Part shown: positions 1 through 12,029 of the stretch, piece after piece
Layout of the letters: every line of letters begins with the position of its first letter
Numbering within the stretch: position 1 is the first letter of the stretch
Assembly (NCBI GenBank): GCA_030544235.1
Contig: CM060476.1
Location: 26,762,733 to 26,826,732 of the forward strand
Reading direction: 5' to 3'
Length of the DNA: 64,000 nt
Source: Lepturacanthus savala
Lineage: Eukaryota > Chordata > Actinopteri > Scombriformes > Trichiuridae
Made by a program: the position numbers and the translations under genes
Notes under the pieces: generated by a model
The model's database searches: none
What the model was told of the DNA's origin: nothing
What the model saw: only the letters and a program-made list of their open reading frames with translations

Positions 1-1562
1 GCTTTTCCAGGTGAATTTCTGATCCAAAACTGTACCATTTCACATAAAGTTAAAGGTAAATAAGATTTTCTATAAAAATATTGTACTGATTTAGGCCTAT
101 ATAGCTTTTTGTCTTTTTGGGCTCTTCAGATCGAGAGAATGCATATGGAGCAATAAAAACTTTAAAACACAAACCACATGAAAACAATAGCTTTTCCAGG
201 TGAATTTCTGATCCAAAACTATACCATTTTACATATAGTAAAAGGTAAATAGGATTTTCTGTAAAAATATTGTACTGATTTAGGCCTACATAGCTTTTGG
301 TCTATTTGTGCTCTTCCGACCGAGAGAATGCATATGGAGCAATAAAAACTTTAAAACATAAACCACATGAAAACAATAGCTTTTCCAGGTGAATTTCTGA
401 TCCAAAACTATACCATTTCATATAAAGTGAAAGGTAAATAAGTTTTTCTATAAAAATATTGTACTGATTTAGGCCTATATAGCTTTTTGTCTTTTTGGGC
501 TCTTCAGACCGAGAGAATGCATATGGAGCAATAAAAACTTTAAAACACAAACCACATGAAAACAATAGCTTTTCCAGGTGAATTTCTGATCCAAAACTAT
601 ACCATTTCACATAAAGTAAAAGGTAAATAAGTTTTTCTATGAAAATATTGTACTGATTTAGGCCTATATAGCTTTTTGTCTTTTTGGGCTCTTCAGACCG
701 AGTGAATGCATATGGAGCAATAAAAACTTTAAAACACAAACCACTTGAAAACAATAGCTTTTCCAGGTGAATTTCTGATCCAAAACTATACCATTTCACA
801 TAAAATAAAAGGTAAATACGTTTTTTTGTAAAAAATATTGTACTGATTTAGGCCTATATAGCTTTTTGTCTTTTTGGGCTTTTCAGACCGAGAGAATGCA
901 TATGGAGCAATAAAAACTTTAAAACACAAAAAACATGAAAACAATAGCTTTTCCAGGTGAATTTCTGATCCAAAACTATACCATTTCACATAAAGTAAAA
1001 GGTAAATAAGATTTAATATAAAAATATTGTTCTGATTTAGGCTTACATAGCTTTTTGTCTTTTTGTTCTCTTCAGACCGAGAGAATGCATATGTGGCAAT
1101 AAAAACTTTAAAACACAAACCACATGAAAACAATAGCTTTTCCAGGTGAATTTCTGATCCAAAACTATACCATTTCACATAAAGTAAAAGGTAAATAAGT
1201 TTTTCTATGAAAATATTGTACTGATTTAGGCCTATATAGCTTTTTGTCTTTTTGGGCTCTTCAGACCGAGAGAATGCATATGGAGCAATAAAAACTTTAA
1301 AACACAAACCACATGAAAACAATAGCTTTTCCAGGTGAATTTCTGATCCAAAACTATACCATTTTACATATAGTAAAAGGTAAATAGGATTTTCTGTAAA
1401 AATATTGTACTGATTTAGGCCTACATAGCTTTTGGTCTATTTGTGCTCTTCCGACCGAGAGAATGCATATGGAGCAATAAAAACTTTAAAACATAAACCA
1501 CATGAAAACAATAGCTTTTCCAGGTGAATTTCTGATCCAAAACTATACCATTTTACATATAG
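1..1562 (-). repeat. 189-bp satellite array, inverted block
   Basis: About eight tandem AT-rich monomers of 189 bp lie in the opposite orientation to the rest of the left array. Each monomer contains the same landmarks (AGGCCTA, GAGAGAATGCATATGGAG, CCAGGTGAATTTCTGATCC) at 189-bp spacing. The block continues beyond the left edge of the window. Its inner end meets the forward array head-to-head near 1575. Translated monomers appear as repeated open reading frames but are not treated as genes. Confidence 0.95.
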
Positions 1563-1602
1563 AAAAGAAAATCTTATTTACCTTTTACTATATGTAAAAT
1601 GG
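1548..1602. other. Head-to-head satellite inversion junction
   Basis: CCATTTTACATATAG (1548-1562) is followed by a 25-bp asymmetric spacer (1563-1587) and then its exact reverse complement (1588-1602). Monomer orientation flips here. The junction is therefore the centre of a second, smaller palindrome built only of satellite. Confidence 0.9.
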
Positions 1603-4600
1603 TATAGTTTTGGATAAGAAATTCACCTGGAAAAGCTATTGTTTTCATGTGGTTTGTGTTTTAAAGTTTTTATTGCTCCATATGCATTCTCTCGGTCTGA
1701 AGAGCCCAAAAAGACAAAAAGCTATATAGGCCTAAATCAGTACAATATTTTTATAGAAAAACTTATTGACCTTTTACTTTATGTGAAATGGTATAGTTTT
1801 GGATCAGAAATTCACCTGGAAAAGCTATTGTTTTCATGTGGTTTGTGTTTTAAAGTTTTTATTGCTCCATATGCATTCTCTCGGTCTGAAGAGCACAAAA
1901 AGACAAAAAGCTATATAAGCCTAAATCAGAACAATATTTTTATAGAAAATCTTATTTACCTTTAACTTTATGTGAAATGGTACAGTTTTGGATCAGAAAT
2001 TCACCTGGAAAAGCTATTGTTTTCATGTGGTTTGTGTTTTAAAGTTTTTATTGCTCCATATGCATTCTCTCGGTCTGAAGAGCCCAAAAAGACAAAAAGC
2101 TATATAGGCCTAAATCAGTACAATATTTTTATAGAAAAACTTATTTACCTTTTACTTTATGTGAAATGGTATAGTTTTGGATCAGAAATTCACCTGGAAA
2201 AGCTATTGTTTTCATGTGGTTTGTGTTTTAAAGTTTTTATTGCTCCATATGCATTCTCTCGGTCTGAAGAGCACAAAAAGACAAAAAGCTATATAGGCCT
2301 AAATCAGTACAATATTTTTATAGAAAAACTTATTTACCTTTTACTTTATGTGAAATGGTATAGTTTTGGATCAGAAATTCACCTGGAAAAGCTATTGTTT
2401 TCATGTGGTTTGTGTTTTAAAGTTTTTATTGCTCCATATGCATTCTCTCGGTCGGAAGAGCACAAAAAGACAAAAAGCTATATAGGCCTAAATCAGTACA
2501 ATATTTTTACAGAAAATCTTATTTACCTTTTACTATTTGTAAAATGGTATAGTTTTGGATCAGAAATTCACCTGGAAAAGCTATTGTTTTCATGTGGTTT
2601 GTGTTTTAAAGTTTTTATTGCTCCATATGCATTCTCTCGGTCTGAAGAGCCCAAAAAGACAAAAAGCTATATAGGCCTAAATCAGTACAATATTTTTATA
2701 GAAAAACTTGTTTACCTTTTACTTTATGTGAAATGGTATAGTTTTGGATCAGAAATTCACCTGGAAAAGCTATTGTTTTCATGTGGTTTGTGTTTTAAAG
2801 TTTTTATTGCTCCATATGCATTCTCTCGGTCTGAAGAGCCCAAATAGACAAAAAGCTATATAGGCCTAAATCAGTACAATATTTTTATAGAAAAACTTAT
2901 TTACCTTTTACTTTATGTGAAATGGTATAGTTTTGGATCAGAAATTCACCTGGAAAAGCTATTGTTTTCATGTGGTTTGTGTTTTAAAGTTTTTATTGCT
3001 CCATATGCATTCTCTCGGTCTGAAGAGCACAAAAAGACAAAAAGCTATATAAGCCTAAATCAGAACAATATTTTTATAGAAAATCTTATTTACCTTTAAC
3101 TTTATGTGAAATGGTACAGTTTTGGATCAGAAATTCACCTGGAAAAGCTATTGTTTTCATGTGGTTTGTGTTTTAAAGTTTTTATTGCTCCATATGCATT
3201 CTCTCGGTCTGAAGAGCCCAAAAAGACAAAAAGCTATATAGGCCTAAATCAGTACAATATTTTCATAGAAAAACTTATTTACCTTTTACTTTATGTAAAA
3301 TGGTATAGTTTTGGATCAGAAATTCACCTGGAAAAGCTATTGTTTTCATGTGGTTTGTGTTTTAAAGTTTTTATTGCTCCATATGCATTCTCTCGGTCTG
3401 AAGAGCCCAAAAAGACAAATAGCTATATAGGCCTAAATTAGTACAATATTTTTATAGAAAAACTTATTTACCTTTTACTTTATATGAAATGGTATAGTTT
3501 TGGATCAGAAATTCACCTGGAAAAGCTATTGTTTTCATGTGGTTTGTGTTTTAAAGTTTTTATTGCTCCATATGCATTCTCTCGGTCTGAAGAGCCCAAA
3601 AAGACAAAAAGCTATATAGGCCTAAATCAGTACAATATTTTTACAGAAAATCTTATTTACCTTTTACTATTTGTAAAATGGTATAGTTTTGGATCAGAAA
3701 TTCACCTGGAAAAGCTATTGTTTTCATGTGGTTTGTGTTTTAAAGTTTTTATTGCTCCATATGCATTCTCTCGGTCTGAAGAGCCCAAAAAGACAAAAAG
3801 CTATATAGGCCTAAATCAGTACAATATTTTTATAGAAAAACTTATTTACCTTTTACTTTATGTAAAATGGTATAGTTTTGGATCAGAAATTCACCTGGAA
3901 AAACTATTGTTTTCATGTGGTTTGTGTTTTAAAGTTTTTATTGCTCCATATGCATTCTCTCGGTCTGAAGAGCCCAAAAAGACAAAAAGCTATTATAGGC
4001 CTAAATCAGTACAATATTTTTATAGAAAAACTTATTTACCTTTTACTTCATGTGAAATGGTATAGTTTTGGATCAGAAATTCACCTGGAAAAGCTATTGT
4101 TTTCATGTGGTTTGTCTTTTAAAGTTTTTATTGCTCCATATGCATTCTCTCGGTCGGAAGAGCACAAAAAGACAAAAAGCTATATAGGCCTAAATCAGTA
4201 CAATATTTTTACAGGAAATCTTATTTACCTTTTACTATTTGTAAAATGGTATAGTTTTGGATCAGAAATTCACCTGGAAAAGCTATTGTTTTCATGTGGT
4301 TTGTGTTTTAAAGTTTTTATTGCTCCATATGCATTCTCTCGGTCTGAAGAGCCCAAAAAGACAAAAAGCTATATAGGCCTAAATCAGTACAATATTTTTA
4401 TAGAAAAACTTGTTTACCTTTTACTTTATGTGAAATGGTATAGTTTTGGATCAGAAATTCACCTGGAAAAGCTATTGTTTTCATGTGGTTTGTGTTTTAA
4501 AGTTTTTATTGCTCCATATGCATTCTCTCGGTCTGAAGAGCCCAAATAGACAAAAAGCTATATAGGCCTAAATCAGTACAATATTTTTATAGAAAAACTT

Positions 4601-7600
4601 ATTTACCTTTTACTTTATGTGAAATGGTATAGTTTTGGATCAGAAATTCACCTGGAAAAGCTATTGTTTTCATGTGGTTTGTGTTTTAAAGTTTTTATTG
4701 CTCCATATGCATTCTCTCGGTCTGAAGAGCACAAAAAGACAAAAAGCTATATAAGCCTAAATCAGAACAATATTTTTATAGAAAATCTTATTTACCTTTA
4801 ACTTTATGTGAAATGGTACAGTTTTGGATCAGAAATTCACCTGGAAAAGCTATTGTTTTCATGTGGTTTGTGTTTTAAAGTTTTTATTGCTCCATATGCA
4901 TTCTCTCGGTCTGAAGAGCCCAAAAAGACAAAAAGCTATATAGGCCTAAATCAGTACAATATTTTTATAGAAAAACTTATTTACCTTTTACTTTATGTGA
5001 AATGGTATAGTTTTGGATCAGAAATTCACCTGGAAAAGCTATTGTTTTCATGTGGTTTGTGTTTTAAAGTTTTTATTGCTCCATATGCATTCTCTCGGTT
5101 GGAAGAGCACAAAAAGACCAAAAGCTATGTAGGCCTAAATCAGTACAATATTTTTACAGAAAATCTTATTTACCTTTTACTATATGTAAAATGGTATAGT
5201 TTTGGATCAGAAATTCACCTGGAAAAGCTATTGTTTTCATGTGGTTTGTGTTTTAAAGTTTTTATTGCTCCATATGCATTCTCTCGGTCTGAAGAGCCCA
5301 AAAAGACAAAAAGCTATTATAGGCCTAAATCAGTACAATATTTTTATAGAAAAACTTATTTACCTTTTACTTCATGTGAAATGGTATAGTTTTGGATCAG
5401 AAATTCACCTGGAAAAGCTATTGTTTTCATGTGGTTTGTCTTTTAAAGTTTTTATTGCTCCATATGCATTCTCTCGGTCGGAAGAGCACAAAAAGACAAA
5501 AAGCTATATAGGCCTAAATCAGTACAATATTTTTACAGGAAATCTTATTTACCTTTTACTATTTGTAAAATGGTATAGTTTTGGATCAGAAATTCACCTG
5601 GAAAAGCTATTGTTTTCATGTGGTTTGTGTTTTAAAGTTTTTATTGCTCCATATGCATTCTCTCGGTCTGAAGAGCCCAAAAAGACAAAAAGCTATATAG
5701 GCCTAAATCAGTACAATATTTTTATAGAAAAACTTGTTTACCTTTTACTTTATGTGAAATGGTATAGTTTTGGATCAGAAATTCACCTGGAAAAGCTATT
5801 GTTTTCATGTGGTTTGTGTTTTAAAGTTTTTATTGCTCCATATGCATTCTCTCGGTCTGAAGAGCCCAAATAGAAAAAAAGCTATATAGGCCTAAATCAG
5901 TACAATATTTTTATAGAAAAACTTATTTACCTTTTACTTTATGTGAAATGGTATAGTTTTGGATCAGAAATTCACCTGGAAAAGCTATTGTTTTCATGTG
6001 GTTTGTGTTTTAAAGTTTTTATTGCTCCATATGCATTCTCTCGGTCTGAAGAGCACAAAAAGACAAAAAGCTATATAAGCCTAAATCAGAACAATATTTT
6101 TATAGAAAATCTTATTTACCTTTAACTTTATGTGAAATGGTACAGTTTTGGATCAGAAATTCACCTGGAAAAGCTATTGTTTTCATGTGGTTTGTGTTTT
6201 AAAGTTTTTATTGCTCCATATGCATTCTCTCGGTCTGAAGAGCCCAAAAAGACAAAAAGCTATATAGGCCTAAATCAGTACAATATTTTCATAGAAAAAC
6301 TTATTTACCTTTTACTTTATGTAAAATGGTATAGTTTTGGATCAGGAATTCACCTGGAAAAGCTATTGTTTTCATGTGGTTTGTGTTTTAAAGTTTTTAT
6401 TGCTCCATATGCATTCTCTCGGTCTGAAGAGCCCAAAAAGACAAAAAGCTATATAGGCCTAAATCAGTACAATATTTTCATAGAAAAACTTATTTACCTT
6501 TTACTTCATGTGAAATGGTATAGTTTTGGATCAGAAATTCACCTGGAAAAGCTATTGTTTTCATGTGGTTTGTCTTTTAAAGTTTTTATTGCTCCATATG
6601 CATTCTCTCGGTCGGAAGAGCACAAAAAGACCAAAAGCTATGTAGGCCTAAATCAGTACAATATTTTTACAGAAAATCTTATTTACCTTTTACTATATGT
6701 AAAATGGTATAGTTTTGGATCAGAAATTCACCTGGAAAAGCTATTGTTTTCATGTGGTTTGTGTTTTAAAGTTTTTATTGCTCCATATGCATTCTCTCGG
6801 TCTGAAGAGCCCAAAAAGACAAAAAGCTATTATAGGCCTAAATCAGTACAATATTTTTATAGAAAAACTTATTTACCTTTTACTTCATGTGAAATGGTAT
6901 AGTTTTGGATCAGAAATTCACCTGGAAAAGCTATTGTTTTCATGTGGTTTGTCTTTTAAAGTTTTTATTGCTCCATATGCATTCTCTCGGTCGGAAGAGC
7001 ACAAAAAGACCAAAAGCTATGTAGGCCTAAATCAGTACAATATTTTTACAGAAAATCTTATTTACCTTTTACTATATGTAAAATGGTATAGTTTTGGATC
7101 AGAAATTCACCTGGAAAAGCTATTGTTTTCATGTGGTTTGTGTTTTAAAGTTTTTATTGCTCCATATGCATTCTCTCGGTCTGAAGAGCCCAAAAAGACA
7201 AAAAGCTATATAGGCCTAAATCAGTACAATATTTTCATAGAAAAACTTATTTACCTTTTACTTTATGTGAAATGGTATAGTTTTGGATCAGAAATTCACC
7301 TGGAAAAGCTATTGTTTTCATGTGGTTTGTGTTTTAAAGTTTTTATTGCTCCATATGCATTCTCTCGGTCTGAAGATCCCAAAAAGACAAATAGCTATAT
7401 AGGCCTAAATCAGTACAATATTTTTATAGAAAAACTTATTTACCTTTTACTTTATATGAAATGGTATAGTTTTGGATCAGAAATTCACCTGGAAAAGCTA
7501 TTGTTTTCATGTGGTTTGTGTTTTAAAGTTTTTATTGCTCCATATGCATTCTCTCGGTCTGAAGAGCCCAAAAAGACAAAAAGCTATATAGGCCTAAATC

Positions 7601-9010
7601 AGTACAATATTTTCATAGAAAAACTTATTTACCTTTTACTTTATGTGAAATGGTATAGTTTTGGATCAGAAATTCACCTGGAAAAGCTATTGTTTTCATG
7701 TGGTTTGTGTTTTAAAGTTTTTATTGCTCCATATGCATTCTCTCGGTCTGAAGAGCCCAAAAAGACAAAAAGCTATATAGGCCTAAATCAGTACAATATT
7801 TTTATAGAAAAACTTATTTACCTTTTACTTTATGTGAAATGGTATAGTTTTGGATCAGAAATTCACCTGGAAAAACTATTGTTTTCATGTGGTTTGTGTT
7901 TTAAAGTTTTTATTGCTCCATATGCATTCTCTCGGTCTGAAGAGCCCAAAAAGACAAAAAGCTATATAGGCCTAAATCAGTACAATATTTGTATAGAAAA
8001 ACTTATTTACCTTTTACTTTATGTGAAATGGTATAGTTTTGGATCAGAAATTCACCTGGAAAAGCTATTGTTTTCATGTGGTTTGTGTTTTAAAGTTTTT
8101 ATTGCTCCATATGCATTCTCTCGGTCTGAAGAGCACAAAAAGACAAAAAGCTATATAAGTCTAAATCAGAACAATATTTTTATAGAAAATCTTATTTACC
8201 TTTAACTTTATGTGAAATGGTACAGTTTTGGATCAGAAATTCACCTGGAAAAGCTATTGTTTTCATGTGGTTTGTGTTTTAAAGTTTTTATTGCTCCATA
8301 TGCATTCTCTCGGTCGGAAGAGCACAAAAAGACCAAAAGCTATGTAGGCCTGAATCAGTACAATATTTTTACAGAAAATCTTATTTACCTTTTACTATAT
8401 GTAAAATGGTATAGTTTTGGATCAGAAATTCACCTGGAAAAGCTATTGTTTTCATGTGGTTTGTGTTTTAAAGTTTTTATTGCTCCATATGCATTCTCTC
8501 GGTCGGAAGAGCACAAAAAGACCAAAAGCTATGTAGGCCTGAATCAGTACAATATTTTTACAGAAAATCTTATTTACCTTTTACTATATGTAAAATGGTA
8601 TAGTTTTGGATCAGAAATTCGCCTGGAAAAGCTATTGTTTTCATGTGGTTTTTGTTTTAAAGTTTTTATTGCTCCATATGCATTCTCTCGGTCGGAAGAG
8701 CACAATGAGGTAAAAAGCCATGTACATCTAAATCAGTGAAATATTTTTACAGAAAATCTTATTTACCTTTTACTTTGTGTGAAATGGTATAGTTTGGGAT
8801 TAGAATTTCATCTGGGAAAGCTATTGTTTTCATTTGGTTCATGTTTTAAACTTTTTATGGCTCCCGAAGCTTTCTCTCGGTCTGAAGAGCACAATAAGAT
8901 AGAAAGCTATGTCGGCCTAATCAGTGCAATATTTTTTTACAGAAAATCTTATTTACCTTTCATTTTATGTGCAATGGTATAGTTTTGGATTAGAAATTCA
9001 CCTGGGAAAG
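1588..9010 (+). repeat. 189-bp satellite array, forward block
   Basis: About 39 tandem monomers of 189 bp run in one orientation. Because 189 is 63 codons and one frame is free of stops, long open frames run through consecutive monomers. Variant monomers mark sub-blocks: those reading TTTAACTTTATG lie near 1962, 3096, 4798, 6122 and 8202. The last one to two monomers (about 8700-9010) are clearly more diverged, as is usual at the edge of a satellite array, and then the sequence passes into module F. I saw no CENP-B-box-like motif, but a centromeric role cannot be judged from sequence alone. Confidence 0.95.
3878..6314 (+). repeat. Higher-order duplication of seven satellite monomers
   Basis: The block from about 3878 to 4990 recurs at about 5202-6314 with an offset of 1324 bp (seven monomers plus one base). 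The extra base is a T in a marker monomer (GCTATTATAGG instead of GCTATATAGG) near 3992 and 5317. The same marker returns near 6830, eight monomers plus one base further on. This is the pattern expected of unequal exchange inside a satellite array. Confidence 0.8.
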
Positions 9011-9400
9011 TCCGATATCGTTTTCCAGACATCCAGAATCCAGACATCTATAGTAACAAAGTGAAATTCTTTTGGCATAAAGGTCACCACTGGGGTTATT
9101 ACAGGAACAGCACAAAGGTGACAGAAGGCCACATGAATTTAAATAATTTCATCAAGAAGCCATGGGAAGGCCTTGTTCAATCTCAAATATAAGGCTTTAC
9201 ATACACCAGTGGGTACAAGGAAGAACAACTGTGTCAACAACAGTGGTCAAACGCACTCTAGTGCCTGAAATGCCTATACTAACATTAAATTAAAAGTTAA
9301 AATGTATTGTGAGTATGTAATGATGTTGTTGTTGAAATCAATGTCTGTAATGATGAGAAGTAAAGTTAAAGAAAAACTAGACAATTCACGCGGAAATTGT
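9011..9400. repeat. Satellite-edge module F, left copy
   Basis: A 390-bp non-satellite sequence follows the last diverged monomer (junction GGGAAAG/TCCGATATCG). It recurs at 33840-34218 in the same orientation, also directly after satellite, and at 53261-53640 inverted. No open frame is conserved between the copies and no known element was recognised. It behaves as a fixed flank of the satellite and may mark the original array boundary. Confidence 0.85.
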
Positions 9401-9907
9401 GAGTTGGGTCTGGGCTGTTGGGAGTCCTTGCTGGAGTTTTATAATGGTCGTGATACCATGGATGGGATGCTGGGGTCCTCTTTATTAATACTACAAAGTT
9501 TGATGGTTGTGGGGACTTTAAATCCAAAGTTATTGATGAAAAACTATTGACCAATCGGATTTCATGTCTTTTAGAGAAATCAGCTCAGTCACGAAGCTGT
9601 GGTCTTTCCATGGTGATGATGACATCACTGACACAGACCAACTGCTTCTAACTCAAAAATTCTGAATTCTATCATCTAAGATATTTTCCAACATCATCAT
9701 TGAGGAGGGTATTCTTATGAGATGCCATGTCTTTGATATGTAGCTATATACCTCCTTAATACATTATTTTATTTAAATTAATTTATTCATGTATTTATGT
9801 CACTTGCATAAAATATCTATATCTAATGTATTAATATCCATGTATAACATACTTAACCTAAAACCTTCACAGTACATCTATGTATGTTATTAAAATCCTC
9901 AGACATT
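9401..9907. other. Gene-free stretch between module F and L2-like LINE
   Basis: About 500 bp of AT-rich sequence with no coding region or repeat family that I recognise. A short open frame on the minus strand (9366-9554) is also open in the right arm but extends into F and shows no motif. Confidence 0.6.
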
Positions 9908-10572
9908 AGATTCTAGATTCAAAGTTCACTTTATTGTCATTTCACTCCACATTTACATTCAGTCTGAAATTAAATTGCTTCTCATCATTGACATTACATA
10001 AAAAATGGTGATTAAATGATTACTAAAAAATTCTATCTATAAAAAAATATATTTTCAATCACATATTTAAAAACAGTATTTCACAGCATTAATAACCAAA
10101 TAATTTCAGAGGTTCAGTAAAAGGTGCTTCAATGTCTCCAATCCAGTGCTGTTTAAAGTAATTCAGACATGTCCTTAAATCAGTTCAAACCTTGTCCTTG
10201 GTTGTTGTCCAGCTGGGGGGGGTGGTGTGTGTTTGGGGGGTTCAGGGTATCAGTGAGTGTGTGTGTGGGGGGATTCAGTCCACTTGAAGCCCTACAGCTT
10301 GTAAAACCTGTTGATCATAGTGAAGGGTGGAGTGGGTCTTTGATGGTGGAGGTAGCTGTGTGAATGCATTGCTGTTGGTAGAGCGCCATCAGGATGAGAC
10401 AGGAGCAGCAACGGTTCTGTAGGCAGTCTTCATCAGTCCTAATTGGCTGTTTTTGTTGTCCATGGAAACTACAGCTCCTGAACCAGGAAGTGATGTTGTA
10501 GGTCAGGATGCTGTCAGTGGAGCCGCTGTAGAAGGTGGTAAAGTGAGCAGACCAGTTACTATCAATGACCAT
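9908..10572 (-). mobile_element. L2/CR1-type LINE, 5'-truncated 3' end
   Basis: Read on the minus strand, the 5' part encodes a decayed LINE C-terminus with FYSGSTDSILTYNITSWF and, after frame damage, STIKDPLHPS. This pattern is familiar from the end of the reverse-transcriptase polyprotein of fish L2-like LINEs. It is followed by a G/T-rich stretch and a 3' tail reading ATGACAATAAAGTGAACTTT, then short GAATCTA repeats, as in L2-like 3' ends. No catalytic reverse-transcriptase motif remains. The mirrored copy is at 52091-52755. Confidence 0.6.
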
Positions 10573-11182
10573 TAAAATTCTTTAGTGATATTACAGTGTA
10601 GATGCATTAACTGGAAAAACACAACAACCAAGCAGATTATAAAATGACTAATAAGTCTTGCTTGTTCTCTACTCCTACTCCATGTTTCTCCACAGTAAGT
10701 CAACATGGTCATTGTTAGAATGATGCATATAAGTTATCCCATATTTACTTATTTCCATTCTTTTATTCTTTGTTCTGCATAACATGACAGTATAAGTTTG
10801 TGTGTGTATCTTCCAGGTGGACAATGGAGATGTTGCAGCTGTTGACTTGACCAAGATCTGAACTTCCTTCCAACTGTTCAATGATTTTACCAGGTTCCTG
10901 TCGTAATGACAAGAATACCTACCTAACTTAGGAATTTAGCTGACCTGTTTACATTCTAGAGAAAGGAAAACAAAACCTTGTATTAGTTAGACATTTACGC
11001 ACAGTGACGACTTTCAAAGTCTCAAGGGGACAACCAAAACTATATAAAATGCATCAATATGTAGCTGCAGTATTTGGCAAATGCAGACAGACATGTGGCA
11101 CAGGACAAACAAATTGGTGGGGTGGTGGAGAGAGGGATACAGAGAGCGTACCCGTGCTCTGTTTCTATCTGCACCACAAGAG
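10573..11182. other. Gene-free stretch beside helicase remnant
   Basis: About 600 bp. A 68-codon open frame (10675-10881, minus) is conserved in the right arm at 51782-51988 but has no recognisable motif. It could be the degraded terminal part of the Helitron-like element. No hairpin or CTRR-type terminus could be assigned with confidence. Confidence 0.4.
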
Positions 11183-12006
11183 GAGTTGCAAAAGGAAAAA
11201 GACCAGTACTGCCAAACGCCAACTTGATTGGGACCTGTCGCCGAACCGCTACCCTCTTGCTCATGGGTTCCTTGACTCGTGTAAACCAGCATGTCCGGCG
11301 GCCCGAGAACCTTTTTCCGAAACTTTTGATCAGCCTCTGGATTGTTCAATTCCAGTCCGATCAGCTTCACAGTTTCGGGTAGGTCCACATACATGCACAG
11401 GTGATTGTGCCGAAAGCGCCGCTGACGAGGCCATCCTCGATGTCGACGTTCCTCGTCACCATGACACGCGCGCCGACTTTGATGTTGTCTGGCAGATCCC
11501 TCCTGTTGCCCTTGAAGCCCCAGGGGATCCTTTTCCGATAATCCTCCGCAGGAATGTTGACGACAGTCAACCCAAGGGCTGCAACTGTGGTTGCATCGTG
11601 GGCGTCCACCTCCTTGTTTGTCGCAAAGATGTGAAGGGCATCCACCGGACAATGTTGGGCGTCGACGACACACTGCTCGAGCGGAGCTTTGTCGTCGACG
11701 GAAAGTGGTTCGTTCTTCTGCTTTGTGCACAGTCTGTTCAACAGCTCAGCAAAAGACCGGTCGTCCTTTTGCCACATGATTTCCGTCAAGGTGACCATCT
11801 GGAAAGAACTCCAGAGGTCAAGGAAATCATCCTCACGCACACAGAGCGGCTTGGCCCTGCCAAGGGGCGGCAGCTAGTAAAAGTCCCCAACCGTCAAGAC
11901 TGACATGCCTCCAAAGGGCCTCTTGTTGCCTTTGATTTGTTGCAACTGCCAGTGCACAGGCAAAGAGGTCCTTGGAAATCATAGAGATCTCGTCAATGAT
12001 CAAGAT
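11183..12006 (-). pseudogene. PIF1-type helicase fragment of a Helitron-like element
   Basis: The minus strand encodes the back half of a PIF1/Helitron superfamily-1 helicase. Motif II is visible as LIIDEISMISKDLFA. Motif III is visible as VGDFY-stop-LPP, where a TAG stands in place of the usual glutamine. These are followed by a 157-codon open stretch ending around GARVMVTRNVDIEDGLVSG, a region typical of the PIF1 C-terminal half, and then, in another frame, VKLIGLELNNPEAD. The Walker A motif and the whole Rep nuclease region are absent. At least two frameshifts and the stop show that it is dead. It lies downstream of the peptidase and basic-repeat exon on the same strand, as expected for one Helitron polyprotein with a large internal deletion. 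Confidence 0.75.
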
Positions 12007-12029
12007 TTAACTTCGTCCAACGCGCTGCC

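Noticed and set aside
1588..8739. Long open frames of 60 to nearly 500 codons in the satellite, and up to 559 codons in the right array, as protein genes
   Set aside because: They arise because 189 bp is a multiple of three with one stop-free frame. Starts are arbitrary, frames break at +1 monomers, and many substitutions change amino acids.
1..9010. CRISPR-like array of regularly spaced repeats
   Set aside because: The whole 189-bp unit is conserved with no unique spacers, and the context is eukaryotic.
11004..11903. Plus-strand 299-codon open frame over the helicase remnant
   Set aside because: It is the antisense shadow of the minus-strand helicase reading; helicase motifs are only on the minus strand.
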